DNA of 64,000 bases from Hetaerina americana (lineage: Eukaryota > Arthropoda > Insecta > Odonata > Calopterygidae), in assembly GCA_022747635.1 (NCBI GenBank), contig JAKTNV010000006.1, positions 69,182,090 to 69,246,089 of the forward strand. Direction: 5' to 3'. The translations under genes and the position numbers were made by a program. The notes below the pieces were generated by a model that worked only from the letters and a program-made list of their open reading frames with translations, did not search any database and was not told where the DNA came from. Shown here in pieces: positions 13,441 through 25,434 of this stretch (the stretch's first letter is position 1; each line of letters opens with the position of its first letter).

Positions 13441-15240
13441 GGTATGGAGAAAATCACCAATAGGGATAAGTGAACAAGCGCTGGGTTAGCAGATAATAGG
13501 ATTGTCATGGTATAATAGAGAAAGGTCCATAGTTATTAAGGGATACGTTAGAATAAAACGCAAAGAGATTCTAAATAAAAGGAAAAAATAATACTAAGAA
13601 GAGTTTTACGGGCACACACTATGTAAAGTATATGTAAACTGGAAGAGGGCTGGAGTGTTAAATATTTTTGACTAGATATTGATGAAAAAAGCTAAGCAAA
13701 GAAAAGACGAGCAGTTGGGAGCAGATATTCCCATATAATGAAAAAAGAGATAGGAAAAAGAATAAGATATCTTTTGGACTTCGGAAAACTGACAAAAAAT
13801 TAGGCTAAAGACCTCGATATTTTTGTCTAGAAACCAACCGATATGAAAGCGGCAATTTTTGATTATTAGGAAACCAAAAATTTGCTTTCTCTTGAGGAAA
13901 AGATAGTTCTGAAATAATGCATATTGGATGCGCAATAGAAATAACGGCTAGTCTTGAGCAAGATAGATTGTAGCTTTGAAATGGAAAGAGAATGTATGCA
14001 GAGGGCGCCGTAGCAGCATAACATTATTGAGAGTGAATATACTATAAAACAGGATGAATTAGTATTATTTATGACTGATATTTAGTGATAAAACGAAGGG
14101 GGGATTGCACATAAGCTTTCATCTCTATTCCATTTAAGGTAAAGGATAAAACGAAGGCGGTGGGAGAATCTGAACGGATAAAAGAATCCCACATTGGCGG
14201 AGAAGTAAGACTAATTTCTTCATCACCGTCTATGAATTTTAATTTATATGAGGCCAATAATATTAAAGGGGGACATGGAAAAGGAAAACAAGAGAGCGGA
14301 GAGTTAATAAAATCAAATATGCAGATTATAAACCAAAAGATAGGCAGATAATCATAGGTAAGTAATTTAAAAGCAAGAAACAGCCCGGGATACAAAGGAT
14401 TAAAATTAATCACAGGCTAAATAAATTGTTAATATCATCACAAAAAAAGGAAGTTTATTTCAAACGTTGACGTATAGCCGTTGGAATAGTTTGAATGCTT
14501 GTAAAGTAGCCATAAGGATTTGCGTTGAATTGTAGCAATACAAGAAGACGCGCTGCCCTATCCAAAGAATTTTCTGGAAAGAGAATTGTAGGAGGTACTT
14601 CAAATAAAGACATTGATACGGAATTAAGGTTATCTTTGTCCCAAATGCAATTCCGTTATGAATTTAAGAAGATTTGAGGAATTTGGAATATGAGCTTGAG
14701 GAATAAGGGAGAAAATAATAAATGTAGAGTGTGCATACGGAGAGACTAAATTTGAATGAATTACGAATTTCAAATGTGGTATGAGAAGAGAGGAAGTTTT
14801 CAGAAAATTTAAAGAAGCCAGAAAATGTCGACGGAGCAGAAATTGAGAAACAGCGGGATGTTAAATGACGACATAGTAAAAGAATGAAAGTTAAACAAGA
14901 CAAAGAAATGAAAGGACAAAGGATTTCAGCACATTATGAGGGTTGAAAGAAACCATTTAGAATTGAAAGAAGTCGTCAATTAGGAGGTGAAACAATTCCA
15001 CCTGCTGAAATTTCACGGCATGTATTCCAAGGGACATTCCAAGTCTACCTTTAGTATTTAGAACATATTTTATGATTATAGGTAACCAAACAAATATACG
15101 GGAACTAGGGTGTATGTGAGTATCAAATGATGTGTGGGGAATATAAAACAAATATTGGAAAACGTGAAACCGAAGAAAAATTAAGACGGTCCGGGTACTC
15201 CGAAAGCAGACTTGAATGGGCATTTGCACTATTCTCGTAC
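13441..15240 (+). mobile_element. Possible decayed body of the RTE-like relic
   Basis: The + strand is purine-rich, as in the coding strand of the intact element. At about 14300-14345 the order 'GAGAG..TTAATAAAATC' then 'ATATGCAGATTATAAACC' resembles the intact element's 'GGGGAATTCGTAAAATC' then 'GGTTTGCTGATGACCAAGC', which encodes the reverse-transcriptase FADD motif. About 60 bases later a GGGATACAAAGGATTAAAATTAAT segment lies where the intact element has its TATGGGATGAGAATCAATATT run. The rest does not align by eye and no frame is open. An internal loss of over 1 kb would be needed, so this is tentative; it may instead be unrelated purine-rich DNA. Confidence 0.3.
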
Positions 15241-17177
15241 TTACATAAGGCTAGGAAAAATTCAGCTCCACCAAAGAGATCTTAAGGCTGAATAACTTCG
15301 ATATTGACTGTTGTAATACAATCATGTAAGATGCGAATATCTTAGTAATAAATATTATTGCATTATTATCGGCATATTTTCGGTAACGGTCTGGTTTGTA
15401 TTACCAACCGATCTAATACAAATATTTTATTCCATTGGGACGCAATTTTACTCCGATGTTTAAAATAATGTGAAAGTGTTAATATCAACGATGGTCGAAA
15501 GTACATATTCTTGAATCATGGCTAAGATAAGACACAGGATAGGCTGTAAAAATATACCTCCTGGATTATAGATATTGGCCAGCTGCTTCCAAGTAGGCGA
15601 ATTTTAGAAGTGGACAAGACCATTATGGCTAGGCATACTTTATGCCCGCACCAGCATTTAATATCGCTTTTGCCCTAAGCACCTTTAAGTGCTCTCCTTA
15701 AATAGCCTTCCCGGGAAAGTGTTTGCCTACTGCGTCTCGCTTCAATCTATAGCCGCTGCTTAGAACATTCCGTAGGGACCGCATGTGCCTTATTCTCAAA
15801 CTCCAGGGCCCCCTTGCCACCTCCATTACTCACTTTGATCCCTAAAGGGTGAATGGAATCTACACCACGGGCTAACCGCACCACGAGCGCCGTTGTTAAA
15901 CCCTGGCCCCACAAACAACACCTTTCTTACGCCCCACGCCTCGCAACTAGGCAACCCCTCGTACATTCCAGATCCTCTCACGCCTTCAAGTCAGCAGCCC
16001 TACCGGAGGAAAGTTCTCATACGGCTGATCTCGCTCCCAAAAACGATTTTCACGCCCAAAACCTTCAATGTCCCCATTAAAGGCTTGAAAAATGAAGCGC
16101 GGGGATGGGTCAGCTGGAACTTTGGTCTTCGGTTGACTCGGGATTGGAAGTAATCCCTTCTTATATAGGTCCTAGAGCTTCTGATATGTGTTCATTTCCA
16201 CCATATTCATATAAGTAGGATCCTTAAATGCCATAAAGGCTCTTCTAAGAGCCAATTTTATAGCTCCTAATTCAGCTCTTCACAAGTTTTAGTGAGGCTC
16301 ATTTACTGTTCAGCAGGAAAAGGGAAATGGGGAAATAAAATCCACTGAATTAACTCTGTAACTCAACCGTTTTTAATTAATTTTATGATTACATTATGGA
16401 CTAATGGGGACACTACAACAGTTTCAAATATTTTTATTATAATTACATACATCCATCCAATTAATCATTTCGCCAATATATTATAGCATTATATATTATA
16501 TATTAATATTATAATATCCACCAAAGTTATCTTTTAAATATACGTAGTTTTACCTAAAAATATCAAAAATCGCAATACGCACAAATATTATAAAATAATT
16601 ATGAACAATAAAAGTTAAACTGAAATTTATATGAGTATGATCACGATGCAAAATAAAATCCTTATTGCATGACGTTTCAGTGACAAAATTATTGAAAATA
16701 GTTACAAATTTTACAACTAAATACAGCAGTGCAAAATGAAGACCTACGCCACGAAACAATTAGTATAACGCCTAAATTGTTGTCACGGGTCAAATAAAAT
16801 TGATATTTTTGTCTAAAACGATTTAGAATATTTGAATAGTATTTACGTTAAGTATTTTCCATTACTGATACAGAAACAAATTATTTTAGTCGAGTACATC
16901 CACCATTTCTCAGAACGTGAGGTAATGACGTTATCTAGCCATTGTGTAGTACGTGGTATAAATATGAAGTTAAAAACTGTCCGTAAAATTAATCAGTGAC
17001 CAGGCGAAGAGACAAGAGTAGATTGGCACCAAATTAATCCAAGGTAAATGGAAATGCGCAAAAGTGGAGGGAAAAATAGTACAGGCAGAAAAAGAGACTA
17101 TAATAAATGGTAACGGTATCTATACGCACGGGAAAAACGAAAGGAGCGCGTTGTGGCATTATTGGTTTTTCACTGCG
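15241..17177. other. No gene recognised; GC-richer patch inside
   Basis: The flanks are AT-rich, with strongly AT-rich DNA at about 16430-16560. A GC-richer patch at about 15640-16160 carries two overlapping + strand open frames (15853-16080 and 15893-16153) without a recognisable domain. It could be an unknown repeat or an exon fragment; I cannot tell. Confidence 0.35.
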
Positions 17178-17193
17178 ACGCAAGAGAAATGAG
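17178..17193 (+). repeat. Direct repeat at left edge of duplicated segment
   Basis: ACGCAAGAGAAATGAG occurs here and again at 18321-18336, exactly bracketing the inserted segment. It looks like a target-site duplication of 14-16 bp; its first two bases overlap the AC that also ends the duplicated segment. The presumed empty site would read continuously through one copy into GAATACGG. Confidence 0.8.
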
Positions 17194-18322
17194 ACGATTA
17201 AAATTTTTTATATGTAAATCAAAGGGACTGTCTTCTAAAAATAATAAATATCGACGAGTTCCTATTTGCGTGTCACAACAAATATGGCATTAAAAACCCC
17301 GAAAATTAATAATCTCAGCGATCTGACTCTCTGCTTAAGAAAAATCAATAACGCAAAGATAAACTGCCTTCTCATCCGTCATCGAAAATCGTTACGAGCC
17401 CTTGTAATAGATTAGATCCATTCCAACGGTACCCAGTCTCCTTCCAAAGTTTCACGGAATCTCAAATCCCTACGCCTCGCAAGAAACGCTGCCGAGGAAA
17501 CGGATATAACTCATGCGATAAAAGGTTAAAACGTCTCCATGGTGAGCAATATAAACATGAAAAAAATACTGTTGCCTACTGCCGTATGCTTCTTTTATAT
17601 TATCAGTGCTTTCCGTCATACATTTCGAAACAAAATATTTTTTATCTTTTGGGTATTGTTTTCAATGACGGGACCTCAAAAATTCACCATTCTTTTGCAT
17701 TATGAGAAAAAATAATCTCCTAACTTTGCTTCCATATCTACGCAGTGAAGGATTTTTTTTAAAAGAGAGAGAAATATAACACATAAAACAGTGACAATCG
17801 ACCGACATCGAAATAAGAACGCAATCTTTAGTTTGAATTATATCAATAAATGATATCACGTCAAGGAAAAACGACATAACAGACGAGAAATACAAAAATG
17901 TGGCAGATGCAAACTTATTTATTTTTCTAGACATTTAAATTAAACAGCTGAAGCCCTAGTAGCACCACATTGCAACAATTGTTCTTGATCATTCAGCTGT
18001 AATACCAAATCTGGCGAACATATTGACCAGCCACACTGAAAGCGGGTTTCGATCTAAATTCTGTTGCAAAATATTCAGCCTTTTAATTGCTGACGTAGCT
18101 GATGTAAACAATTTTCTTTATAGGGAATATATTCGTGCAGGTTGAAAATTCTCAAGAAAACAGTCGGGAAGTACTATAACTATACCTCAAATAAATTACT
18201 CACAATCTTTTCAGACCAAATCACAAGGTTCAAAGTATTTTGAATGATTAAATCCAACTTTGCAAGTAGTGGGGTGCACTGGTATTTTATATAAATATTA
18301 ATCTTCAATTTGAGGTAATAAC
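17194..18322 (+). repeat. 1,129-bp duplicated segment, copy 1 (inserted)
   Basis: Identical, wherever I compared it by eye, to 25435-26563 in the same orientation, at a constant offset of 8,241 bases. The segment starts ACGATTAAAA and ends GAGGTAATAAC. There are no terminal inverted repeats, no poly-A tail and no protein motif. Its longest open frame (90 codons, minus, 17662-17934) is the same in both copies but looks non-coding. This copy is bracketed by the 14-16 bp direct repeat, which marks it as the inserted one. An inverted CAGCTGAA/TTCAGCTG pair lies near 17945-17999. Confidence 0.92.
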
Positions 18323-18336
18323 GCAAGAGAAATGAG
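18321..18336 (+). repeat. Direct repeat at right edge of duplicated segment
   Basis: Second copy of ACGCAAGAGAAATGAG, starting on the last two bases of the duplicated segment. With 17178-17193 it forms a target-site-like duplication. Confidence 0.8.
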
Positions 18337-19185
18337 GAATACGGCATAAACCTGTCCCAAAGTCAGAAACCAATTCACGAGGGAATGAATTTTTAGTCAC
18401 CAGAGTGAGAGTGGGAGAGAGAAAGACAGAGATAAATAGAGGACAGGAGCGATGCGGGATAATCAGGGATACAGCTAAATCCCAGATATCTGAATCTAAG
18501 AAAGGAAAAAAAAAGGCTGAATAGAGGCCGGGGTTGTGAGCGAGAAAAGACTAAAGGTCTTTCAATGTACGCGATGAATTATTTCACAGAACTGAACTGT
18601 ATGTTTGTCCTTTGTCATTCACATACGTATAACTAAACGCTGGTTCACAATTGGACATTTATTCTCGGGTATTTCGAAAGTTATTTGATGATGATATTAC
18701 ATAACTAGAAGTAAGTATTTGCAAAAAAACAATCTACCGCCTTCTGTTATTAATGATTACATTTGAATAAACGATTGAGTAGTACTTCCTCGATCAGTAC
18801 ATTTATAATTTATCCATTAAAAAAATTAATTGAAGCAAGTCATGCTTGCAGGAAATTCTGCAAACTTATTTTATAATTTTTACATACTCTAATTAGTAAA
18901 TATGCGATGATTTCTAAATGATGTACCTAAATTAACAGATTGACATCATATACATTTTTTCTTAAAAAAAATTTTCTACAGGAATTCAGATTCACATAGC
19001 TACCCCCTTCCATGTGCGATTTAATTCACCTATGATATTATACATTTATTGCACTACCGTTTCAACTTTTTTCTTGATATTGCAAGGAAAATTTAATTTA
19101 ATTATCTGACATGAATATATCCAGTTATTTTATACCCTAAAAAATAGAAACGCTTTTCATACTCAATAAGGGTACAAGTAATGTG
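18337..19185. other. No gene recognised
   Basis: A short purine-rich run (about 18405-18560, GAGAGAG and GGAAAAAAAA tracts) is followed by AT-rich DNA with no recognisable signature. Confidence 0.45.
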
Positions 19186-19187
19186 TA

Positions 19188-19445
19188 TGGTAACGAGATA
19201 GTGCAGGGGCTATTGAGCTGGCTTCCCAATCAAAGGGCCCAGGTCTGAATCCCGGCGGTATCGAATGTTTTTCCGTAGTATCACGATCCCTATTTGAGGT
19301 GCTTTGTGGAGGGAACTTTGAGTGAGCGCGCCGTCCGTCGGATGGGACGTTACACTGCGCGGACCCCTTGGCGCCTTTCGTTAAGAGTAGTTAAAAGCCA
19401 ACGCAGGGTTTCTGTTCCCCGTTTATCTTTTGCTGTCCATTCCAA
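19188..19445 (+). mobile_element. tRNA-derived SINE
   Basis: A tRNA-like head (about 19188-19262) contains an A-box-like TAGTGCAGGGGC and a B-box-like GGTCTGAATCC (19242-19252) within a CCCAGG...CCCGG arm, the parts needed for RNA polymerase III transcription. A non-tRNA body follows, with the block GTCGGATGGGACGTTACACT and then CCTTTCGTTAAGAGTAG (about 19335-19390). To my recollection such a block is conserved in the centre of some invertebrate SINEs. SINEs encode no protein and depend on a non-LTR retrotransposon for movement. Confidence 0.7.
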
Positions 19446-20440
19446 GCAGCGCAATTAACTTTACCTGTCGGTAAACACCCCTAAATACTACTGGCATATT
19501 GTTGCACCAATAATGTATATTGTATAAGTTTCACGATACATGATCAATATTATCTATAAATGCACCCTTTGAGTAGCTGATTGCAAAACATAAAAATTAA
19601 AATACAAAAACTTTATGCAGGAAAGTTTCAAGCTTAAACATAGGAACCCATTTCTTCTTAACTGATACTCTTAGGACCGTGCGCCAAATCTGCTAATAAA
19701 ACATTACTTATATTTTATTACACAAAAGTTTTGAATAAATATTTCAAATGACGATTAATTATCTATTTTAATAAATACATATTTCATTTTGTTCTATTTT
19801 TTTATAACTCCAGGGCATTTTTTTACTTTTAGTTTCAATTTTTAGTATATTTATTCAGAACCATACATCTTATTTATTTGCCCTCTGTTTACTAATTTTC
19901 TTTGCATTTTTGGTAAAATAACGTATTTTTGGATCTTTTACTCTCTATATTCACTATATAAAATAGTTGTGAGGCAAAAAGGCTACCTTATTAAGAGCAT
20001 TCTTCGTTTACAGTTTTCATAAAATATAATCTTTCCACCTAAGATGCAAGATTATATCTTATTTCAGTTTCTACATTATCTTTTCATGTAAATAGAATAT
20101 TTAAACCTATATTTAACGGTCATAGCAAAATAGTATTTTATATCTACAAATATTTATTTATTTTATTAAATTAAAAAACTCAGCGTAACCAGTAAATAAT
20201 TAGGAAATCAATGTGTTTATTATCCACAGAAATCTTAAATCAACTGATAATGAAGGGATTAATAACTATATCGATTCAGGCAAATCCTAAAATTTCTATG
20301 ATATACTGTAAAAGAGATAAAAAATATTTTTTCGAGTTTTTTCCTTCAAAGAAAGGCAATATTGATATGATGAATGTAACAAATGTGTTCCAATACAGTG
20401 AAAATCAAAACCACATTAAACTATCAATTTCAAATCACAG
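19446..20440. other. AT-rich DNA, nothing recognised
   Basis: No gene or repeat signature. An open frame at 20211-20471 (+) is AT-rich with no motif. Confidence 0.45.
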
Positions 20441-20558
20441 GGGCCTAGTCTCTCTTGAAGAAGGCCCCTGAGAGGGCCGAAAGCTCGAACAATTTACCGT
20501 GTAAGTGTTCTTTTATATGTGTCTATTCTTTTCTATTTGTGTTATGTTGTGTCAGCCC

Positions 20559-20559
<1 letters not shown>
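20441..20559 (+). repeat. Repeat tail with GGCCC/GGGCC hairpin
   Basis: Centred on a hairpin with stem GGCCC (20463-20467) and GGGCC (20474-20478), flanked on the left by TTGAAGAA and on the right by GAAAGCTCG. This 'GAAGAAGGCC...GGCCGAAAGC' arrangement is one I recall from ends of dispersed retroelements in many animals. It loosely resembles a hammerhead core (CUGAUGA - stem II - GAAA) but does not match it. The TA microsatellite begins directly downstream. I cannot assign the parent element. Confidence 0.45.
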
Positions 20560-20631
<72 letters not shown>

Positions 20632-20634
20632 ATA

Positions 20635-20679
<45 letters not shown>

Positions 20680-20787
20680 GTATGTATATATATATATGTA
20701 TATATATATACATAGATATATATATATATATATAGAGAGAGATATATATATAGAGAGAGAAAGAGAGAGAGACAGACAGACAGAGAG
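20560..20787. repeat. Compound TA / GTATA / GAGA / GACA microsatellite
   Basis: About 70 bases of uninterrupted TA pass into TA interrupted by TGTATG and TGTATA units. GATATATATATAGAGAGA and GAGACAGACAGACAGAGAG follow. The open Tyr/Ile-repeat frames across it are artefacts of the repeat. Confidence 0.97.
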
Positions 20788-20965
20788 CTAACTATTTCTT
20801 ACCAGCACTTACGAATCCTATCTGCAGATAAAGAAACATTCATACATGCATTATCGATTTCAACAACAATTACTAGCACATAATATTTCAGTACACATTC
20901 AATTATTTGAGTGAACTCATAAGTTATCAATGACTACTAATTTACCTATTATATGTGAAACATAA

Positions 20966-21245
20966 TTTCCCGGGCAAGTCTCTCTGGGTACCCTCAGCTC
21001 AATCCAAGCCATGCGATTTTTCGAGTACCCGATCTTCCTTGGGGACCATAGCCAGCACAGGGAAAGGGACTTGCCCCCCCTCCCCTCATCCTGATGTGTG
21101 AATTTTACACGTCACCGTGCTTAGTACTGGGTGAACTCTACCAAAAACATCGCTAACCAAAACGACTTTGGGGTTGCTTACTGTATTTATGGTTTTATAA
21201 CTAACACAGGATCGCTATCGCACCGCATAACGCTATCACATCATA
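20966..21245 (+). mobile_element. 5'-truncated SINE (same family as right-edge copy)
   Basis: The body matches the reverse complement of 63640-63915 in order. Shared blocks are a CCTCAGCT motif, GCGATTTTTCGAG versus GTGATTTTTTCGGG, and a CTTCCTTGGGGACC block. GATGTGTGAATTTTACACG versus GATGTGTGAACTTTACACG, GTGAACTCTACCA versus GTGGACTCTACCA, and CTGTATTTATGGTTT versus CTGTGTTTATGGTTT follow. The tRNA-like head is lost except for a CCCGGGC-like remnant of the B-box arm, so this is a 5'-truncated copy. Confidence 0.8.
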
Positions 21246-24200
21246 AAACCGCATTTTATGATGAGATCTTAACCCCAGTGATGACTATTCAACCCATGTG
21301 AAGTAAATAATAGATAAAAACATTTCATTATTAAGGAAGAATCCAAAATAAATTTAGTTCCTATTCTATATTTTTCTATAATTTACTTACGTAGCCTTCA
21401 GCAATGGATGAAAAACCCACCATTCGCTCAAAGATTCAGGCATTGCACTTACCTGAAAAGAGAGATTGGGCAATTAGTCAAAGAATTATGCTATTGAATT
21501 GTAGAAAGATAATAAACTGGGGAAATAAAACAGAGAACAAAGATTAGCCAGTGTAAAATTAATGTCAGTAATCCTTTTATTACATAAGATACATTATAAT
21601 TAACTATCATATATTAAACTTAGTAATATTCAATGTTTCAGTTTTGATGTGTCAAGACTATTGAAACAATTTCGTTAATGTGGAATCACATCTTCAAAAA
21701 AATTTTTTCCCTAAATCATACGATTCCATTTCTTTGACAAGCAAAGCAACGGGTGAAGGCTATTCAAATATGCAACAAGACCATCGTGAAGAAAAAGACA
21801 CAATCAACACATTCCGACGAGGGAATAGGAAATAAGACAAAGAAAACAAGGGAAAGAGAAAGAATGTGAATTGACCCCACTAACAGTTTGTATTAAATTT
21901 TTTTTCTCAAGCGCAGGAGAAAAGGGTGGACGAAAAAAATCACGGAAGGAATATGTCCGAGTAGGTCATGTGGGTATAAATATGTCAGTGTGTGGAAGTG
22001 GGTAAACGAAAAGCCGAGCGCCAAGCCAACAAAAGAATAGGAAAAATGAAAAGTGGAAGAAAAAAATACTAGCATGTGGAAAGGGATTAGTCGCACTGTT
22101 ATCTCGTAATTTTTCCCGCTTATGGGCAGTTGGCGCTCGCATACTTTATCTATCATCTATCAGGCTAAAATCCTTAATGGATGCGTGAAAAGGAAGCACT
22201 TTTCCAACCACTTTTTTCCCAGTTTAGGCACTCCTAAAGAGGAGGTACCGCTAAAAGTGCTGCGCGTTCGGGATTTAATTTCTGGACTGGTCTCTCCTGT
22301 GGCGAAATGGAACATTTGCATCACAACAGAGGTTAAAGTCTGGCGTAATACATTAGTGGAGTAAACTCAAGAATACCTATGATGGAGTATGACTCTTGAT
22401 GCTGTTTTAGCATTGAATTTTTTCAAAACGATGGATAAACTTATTTCGCAAAATTGTTTTGCCTCGAGGACTACGAATTACGGCCTTTCGAGAAAAATGG
22501 TGACACGAAATAAAATTGTTTCTCCCCGTTTATTAATTAACATACTCATACATCCCAGCTTTTCGGTGGCATTGGCGTTGTAATATTTTTTACCAACTAT
22601 AAAGGTTTAACTAATTCAATTTCATTCTCATTTTGTAAATTTACTAACAAACATTAGTGATTTCATATAAATATATACAGACTTACATATGCAAACACAA
22701 GAGACATAAAAATTGGGTATTTACATAAATATTTCTACTTTTGACTATCGGTTATGAAGTCTATAATAAGGTAACTTTAAAAGAAATATGGCTATGCGTA
22801 TATATAAATATGGCTATGCGTAGCATACCGGCATTCCATGACAAATACTTAAGTCCTCAACATATTAAATTGAAAACTGTCTACCAGGCGAAGCTTAAAT
22901 ACGACGTGATAAATCAGCAAACTTTTTCGGCAAATATTTGAAGAAATCTAGAATACGACTCCTTTCAAATATTTTTCTATTGCATATTATCCATAAAATT
23001 TACCCTCAACTTTAACAATAATAATCTCAAACGTCCCAATACCTTTTTTAAGTTTACGGCCGTGAACGTGATTTTCTCCAAACCTTTCTTAGTTATTCAT
23101 CCTATACTGAATTAATCGATAAAGAATTCTTATCTAACCAAACGACGGACTCCTTCCCCCTTCTCCTTAACCTATCTCCTCCCTTATCTTTCAATTTGTA
23201 ATGCCCTTTAAAACCATTGCTCGAAAGGGCCTCTTTCCAATATCCGGCTATCAATCTTTTGCGGGCGGAGCGCAGTGCTCGAGAGCGACCTTAAGATTAC
23301 AAATATAATGGGAGGGACGTAGAAAGAAGGAAGGCAAGGATGGAGCGAGAGAGAAATGAAAAGAAGGAATGCCGTAAATTACGATAGAAAATGGGTCGAA
23401 TAAAAAAGTGAACCCGCACACAGGCACGAGCCCAAACACACAAATGGATCGGTTGGGTGAGATACGGGAAGGTTGACTGTAACGCCCACGCAAGGAGCTG
23501 GTGGCGCAGTGAACTAAAATAATGCTACCTTATGATGACAACACTTCGTCGCTCATCCATTTTAACCCCTTCCCCACTTCTGTGCCGTTATGCTTGCTGT
23601 GCATTCAAAGGAGGCTTGAATAGGAATTGGCTATTGGGTACCTGAGGTTAAAGAATGAAATATGGGTACACATTGCTACCCGCTTTGAAAAAAGTCACTC
23701 TCCGCGAAAGAGAATGATATTTCAGGCTGCTTTTCAATTTGCCGAAATGGACGTGGCATTGAAACAACCCTCAAAGAGGTCACATCGGATAACCCTTTAA
23801 GTGCTTTTCAGCCATATTTTCTTTTTCTCAGACTTTTCTTTTTGGTGACCAATAGTGATACATTTTTAGTGCAAATATTTTGGACGCCAAATGTGTTTCC
23901 TCGTGCGTTAATTTTTGCAACCATGTATTGATGATCGTGAATAAAATAACTATATTGTGCCAGGAATGATATATGTACGATAATATTTTAAATGTTTAAA
24001 GTGATAAATATCGCAAATAAAAGAGGTATTTTTTTCGTGGTTATAATTTTTTTTGGTATTTCACTAAAATTATGTGCAACCAATTTGTATCGGTTCAACA
24101 TTAAGTCAGGAAGTGATACAAAACAATATGTCACCACTGTTGTAGCAAACATATTTAAAATTCCAATAATGAGTTCCATAAACGTAACGCTTTTAGACCA

Positions 24201-24330
24201 TGGTATTGTTTTACCAATTAAATCAATTTTTTTAATTCTCATTAAACCGAAAATAGCAATTTGGTCTTTGACTAAGACTTTTAAGAATTATATCAGCAGT
24301 AGAAATAAATGCACCCAAGTTCTAGATGAA
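21246..24330. other. No gene recognised
   Basis: AT-rich DNA with a purine-rich run at about 21770-22090. A 17-bp unit (AAATATGGCTATGCGTA) occurs twice, at 22784-22800 and 22806-22822. The 22122-22364 (+) open frame, the minus-strand frame at 23251-23493 and the AT-rich frames at 23988-24345 show no recognisable motif. Confidence 0.4.
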
Positions 24331-24337
24331 GAAAAAC

Positions 24338-24410
24338 CCACCTAGGCGGGAATCGCACCCTTGACCTCTGGGTTGACAGGCGAGGACGTTTCTTCACCGA
24401 GGCCGACAGT
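24338..24410 (-). mobile_element. tRNA-like SINE head
   Basis: On the minus strand this reads as a tRNA-like segment: GGCCTCGGTGAAGAAACG (A-box-like region), then GTCAAGGGTGCGATTCCCG containing a B-box-like GGGTGCGATTCC, and a closing CCTAGGTGG. The 3' body would extend leftward into 24240-24337. I call it a SINE rather than a tRNA gene because the anticodon arm and acceptor pairing are poor and TTT-rich sequence follows. Confidence 0.55.
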
Positions 24411-25434
24411 AAATGATATATTGTTTTAGCATAATAAGAGAAAACTCATATTATAAAGAAAAAAATATTTCATAAATAATAGCAGAAACTATAATAAAAA
24501 ACCTGAAAACTCCAAAAATCCATTTGAATCAACTAATCTTTTAAGGGACCATTAAAGTTGGCTCTAGCCCGATACTCAAGGACTGCCAATACCAGCATAG
24601 GGACTTATAAAGAATAAGTAGTCGATTCCCTGCAATCACGCAATGAACATCGATCTTATACGAAACTGTAGTGACCGTATGTCCCAACTAGCTTGCGTGA
24701 TCCTGAGCCAAAGCAAAGTTCCCGTGTTCTAGTAATGCGAAGCCAATAGAGGCTGTATGAAATGAATAAACTTTGGGCGATATAATATATCTCAAGATGT
24801 AGAAGGGCTCAAAGTTGAAAGGTCTACTTTTATCAATGAGAGTGAGGACACAATTTAAAAAATGGAAGATCAGCTGAAAGATAAAAATGGCAAGTAGATC
24901 GCATACCAATAGGTGTGTGCAAACATTCGTATGTACTTGCATACAAGTATGCATATCTACATGAATCTAAACCCATATAAAATGAATTAAACCAATTCAG
25001 TCATTTAGAGTAATTCAAGTTAGGGACTGTATTCATTCCCCTAGTTAAACTCATACGTGAACACGTGTTTTCAAAAGAGCAAGCTCTCAATCAATCAAAC
25101 AAAAAATATCATTTGGTATCCTTGCTTATAAAATTATTCTTTTATAAGTTAACATGGCTCTATATATCCATCTTTATACGTTTCTTAAAAGTAAGAAACA
25201 ATAAATTTCGTTTTGCTTCCGATTTAATCCAGAAATGAAGAGGAAAGCCAATTTATGACCGCAATTTTAATAACAAACGATGTTTTGGTTTTTAAAACAA
25301 AATTTTCGTACTGACATATCCAACACAGTTTAATCTTATAGCACAAAAAGCATTTGTCTGCATTGGGTATTCAAATTTACAAAGACACCATTTCAATTTC
25401 TGCAATAATAATTTGTAGACGAATAATTGAAAAT
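24411..25434. other. AT-rich DNA, nothing recognised
   Basis: No family-level signal. A minus-strand open frame at 24688-24954 shows no motif. Confidence 0.45.

Noticed and set aside
17662..17934. 90-codon minus-strand frame present in both copies of the duplicated segment
   Set aside because: It is identical only because the DNA is duplicated. It has no motif, and its composition matches surrounding non-coding DNA.
20455..20791. Tyr/Ile-repeat ORFs
   Set aside because: Translations of the TA microsatellite.
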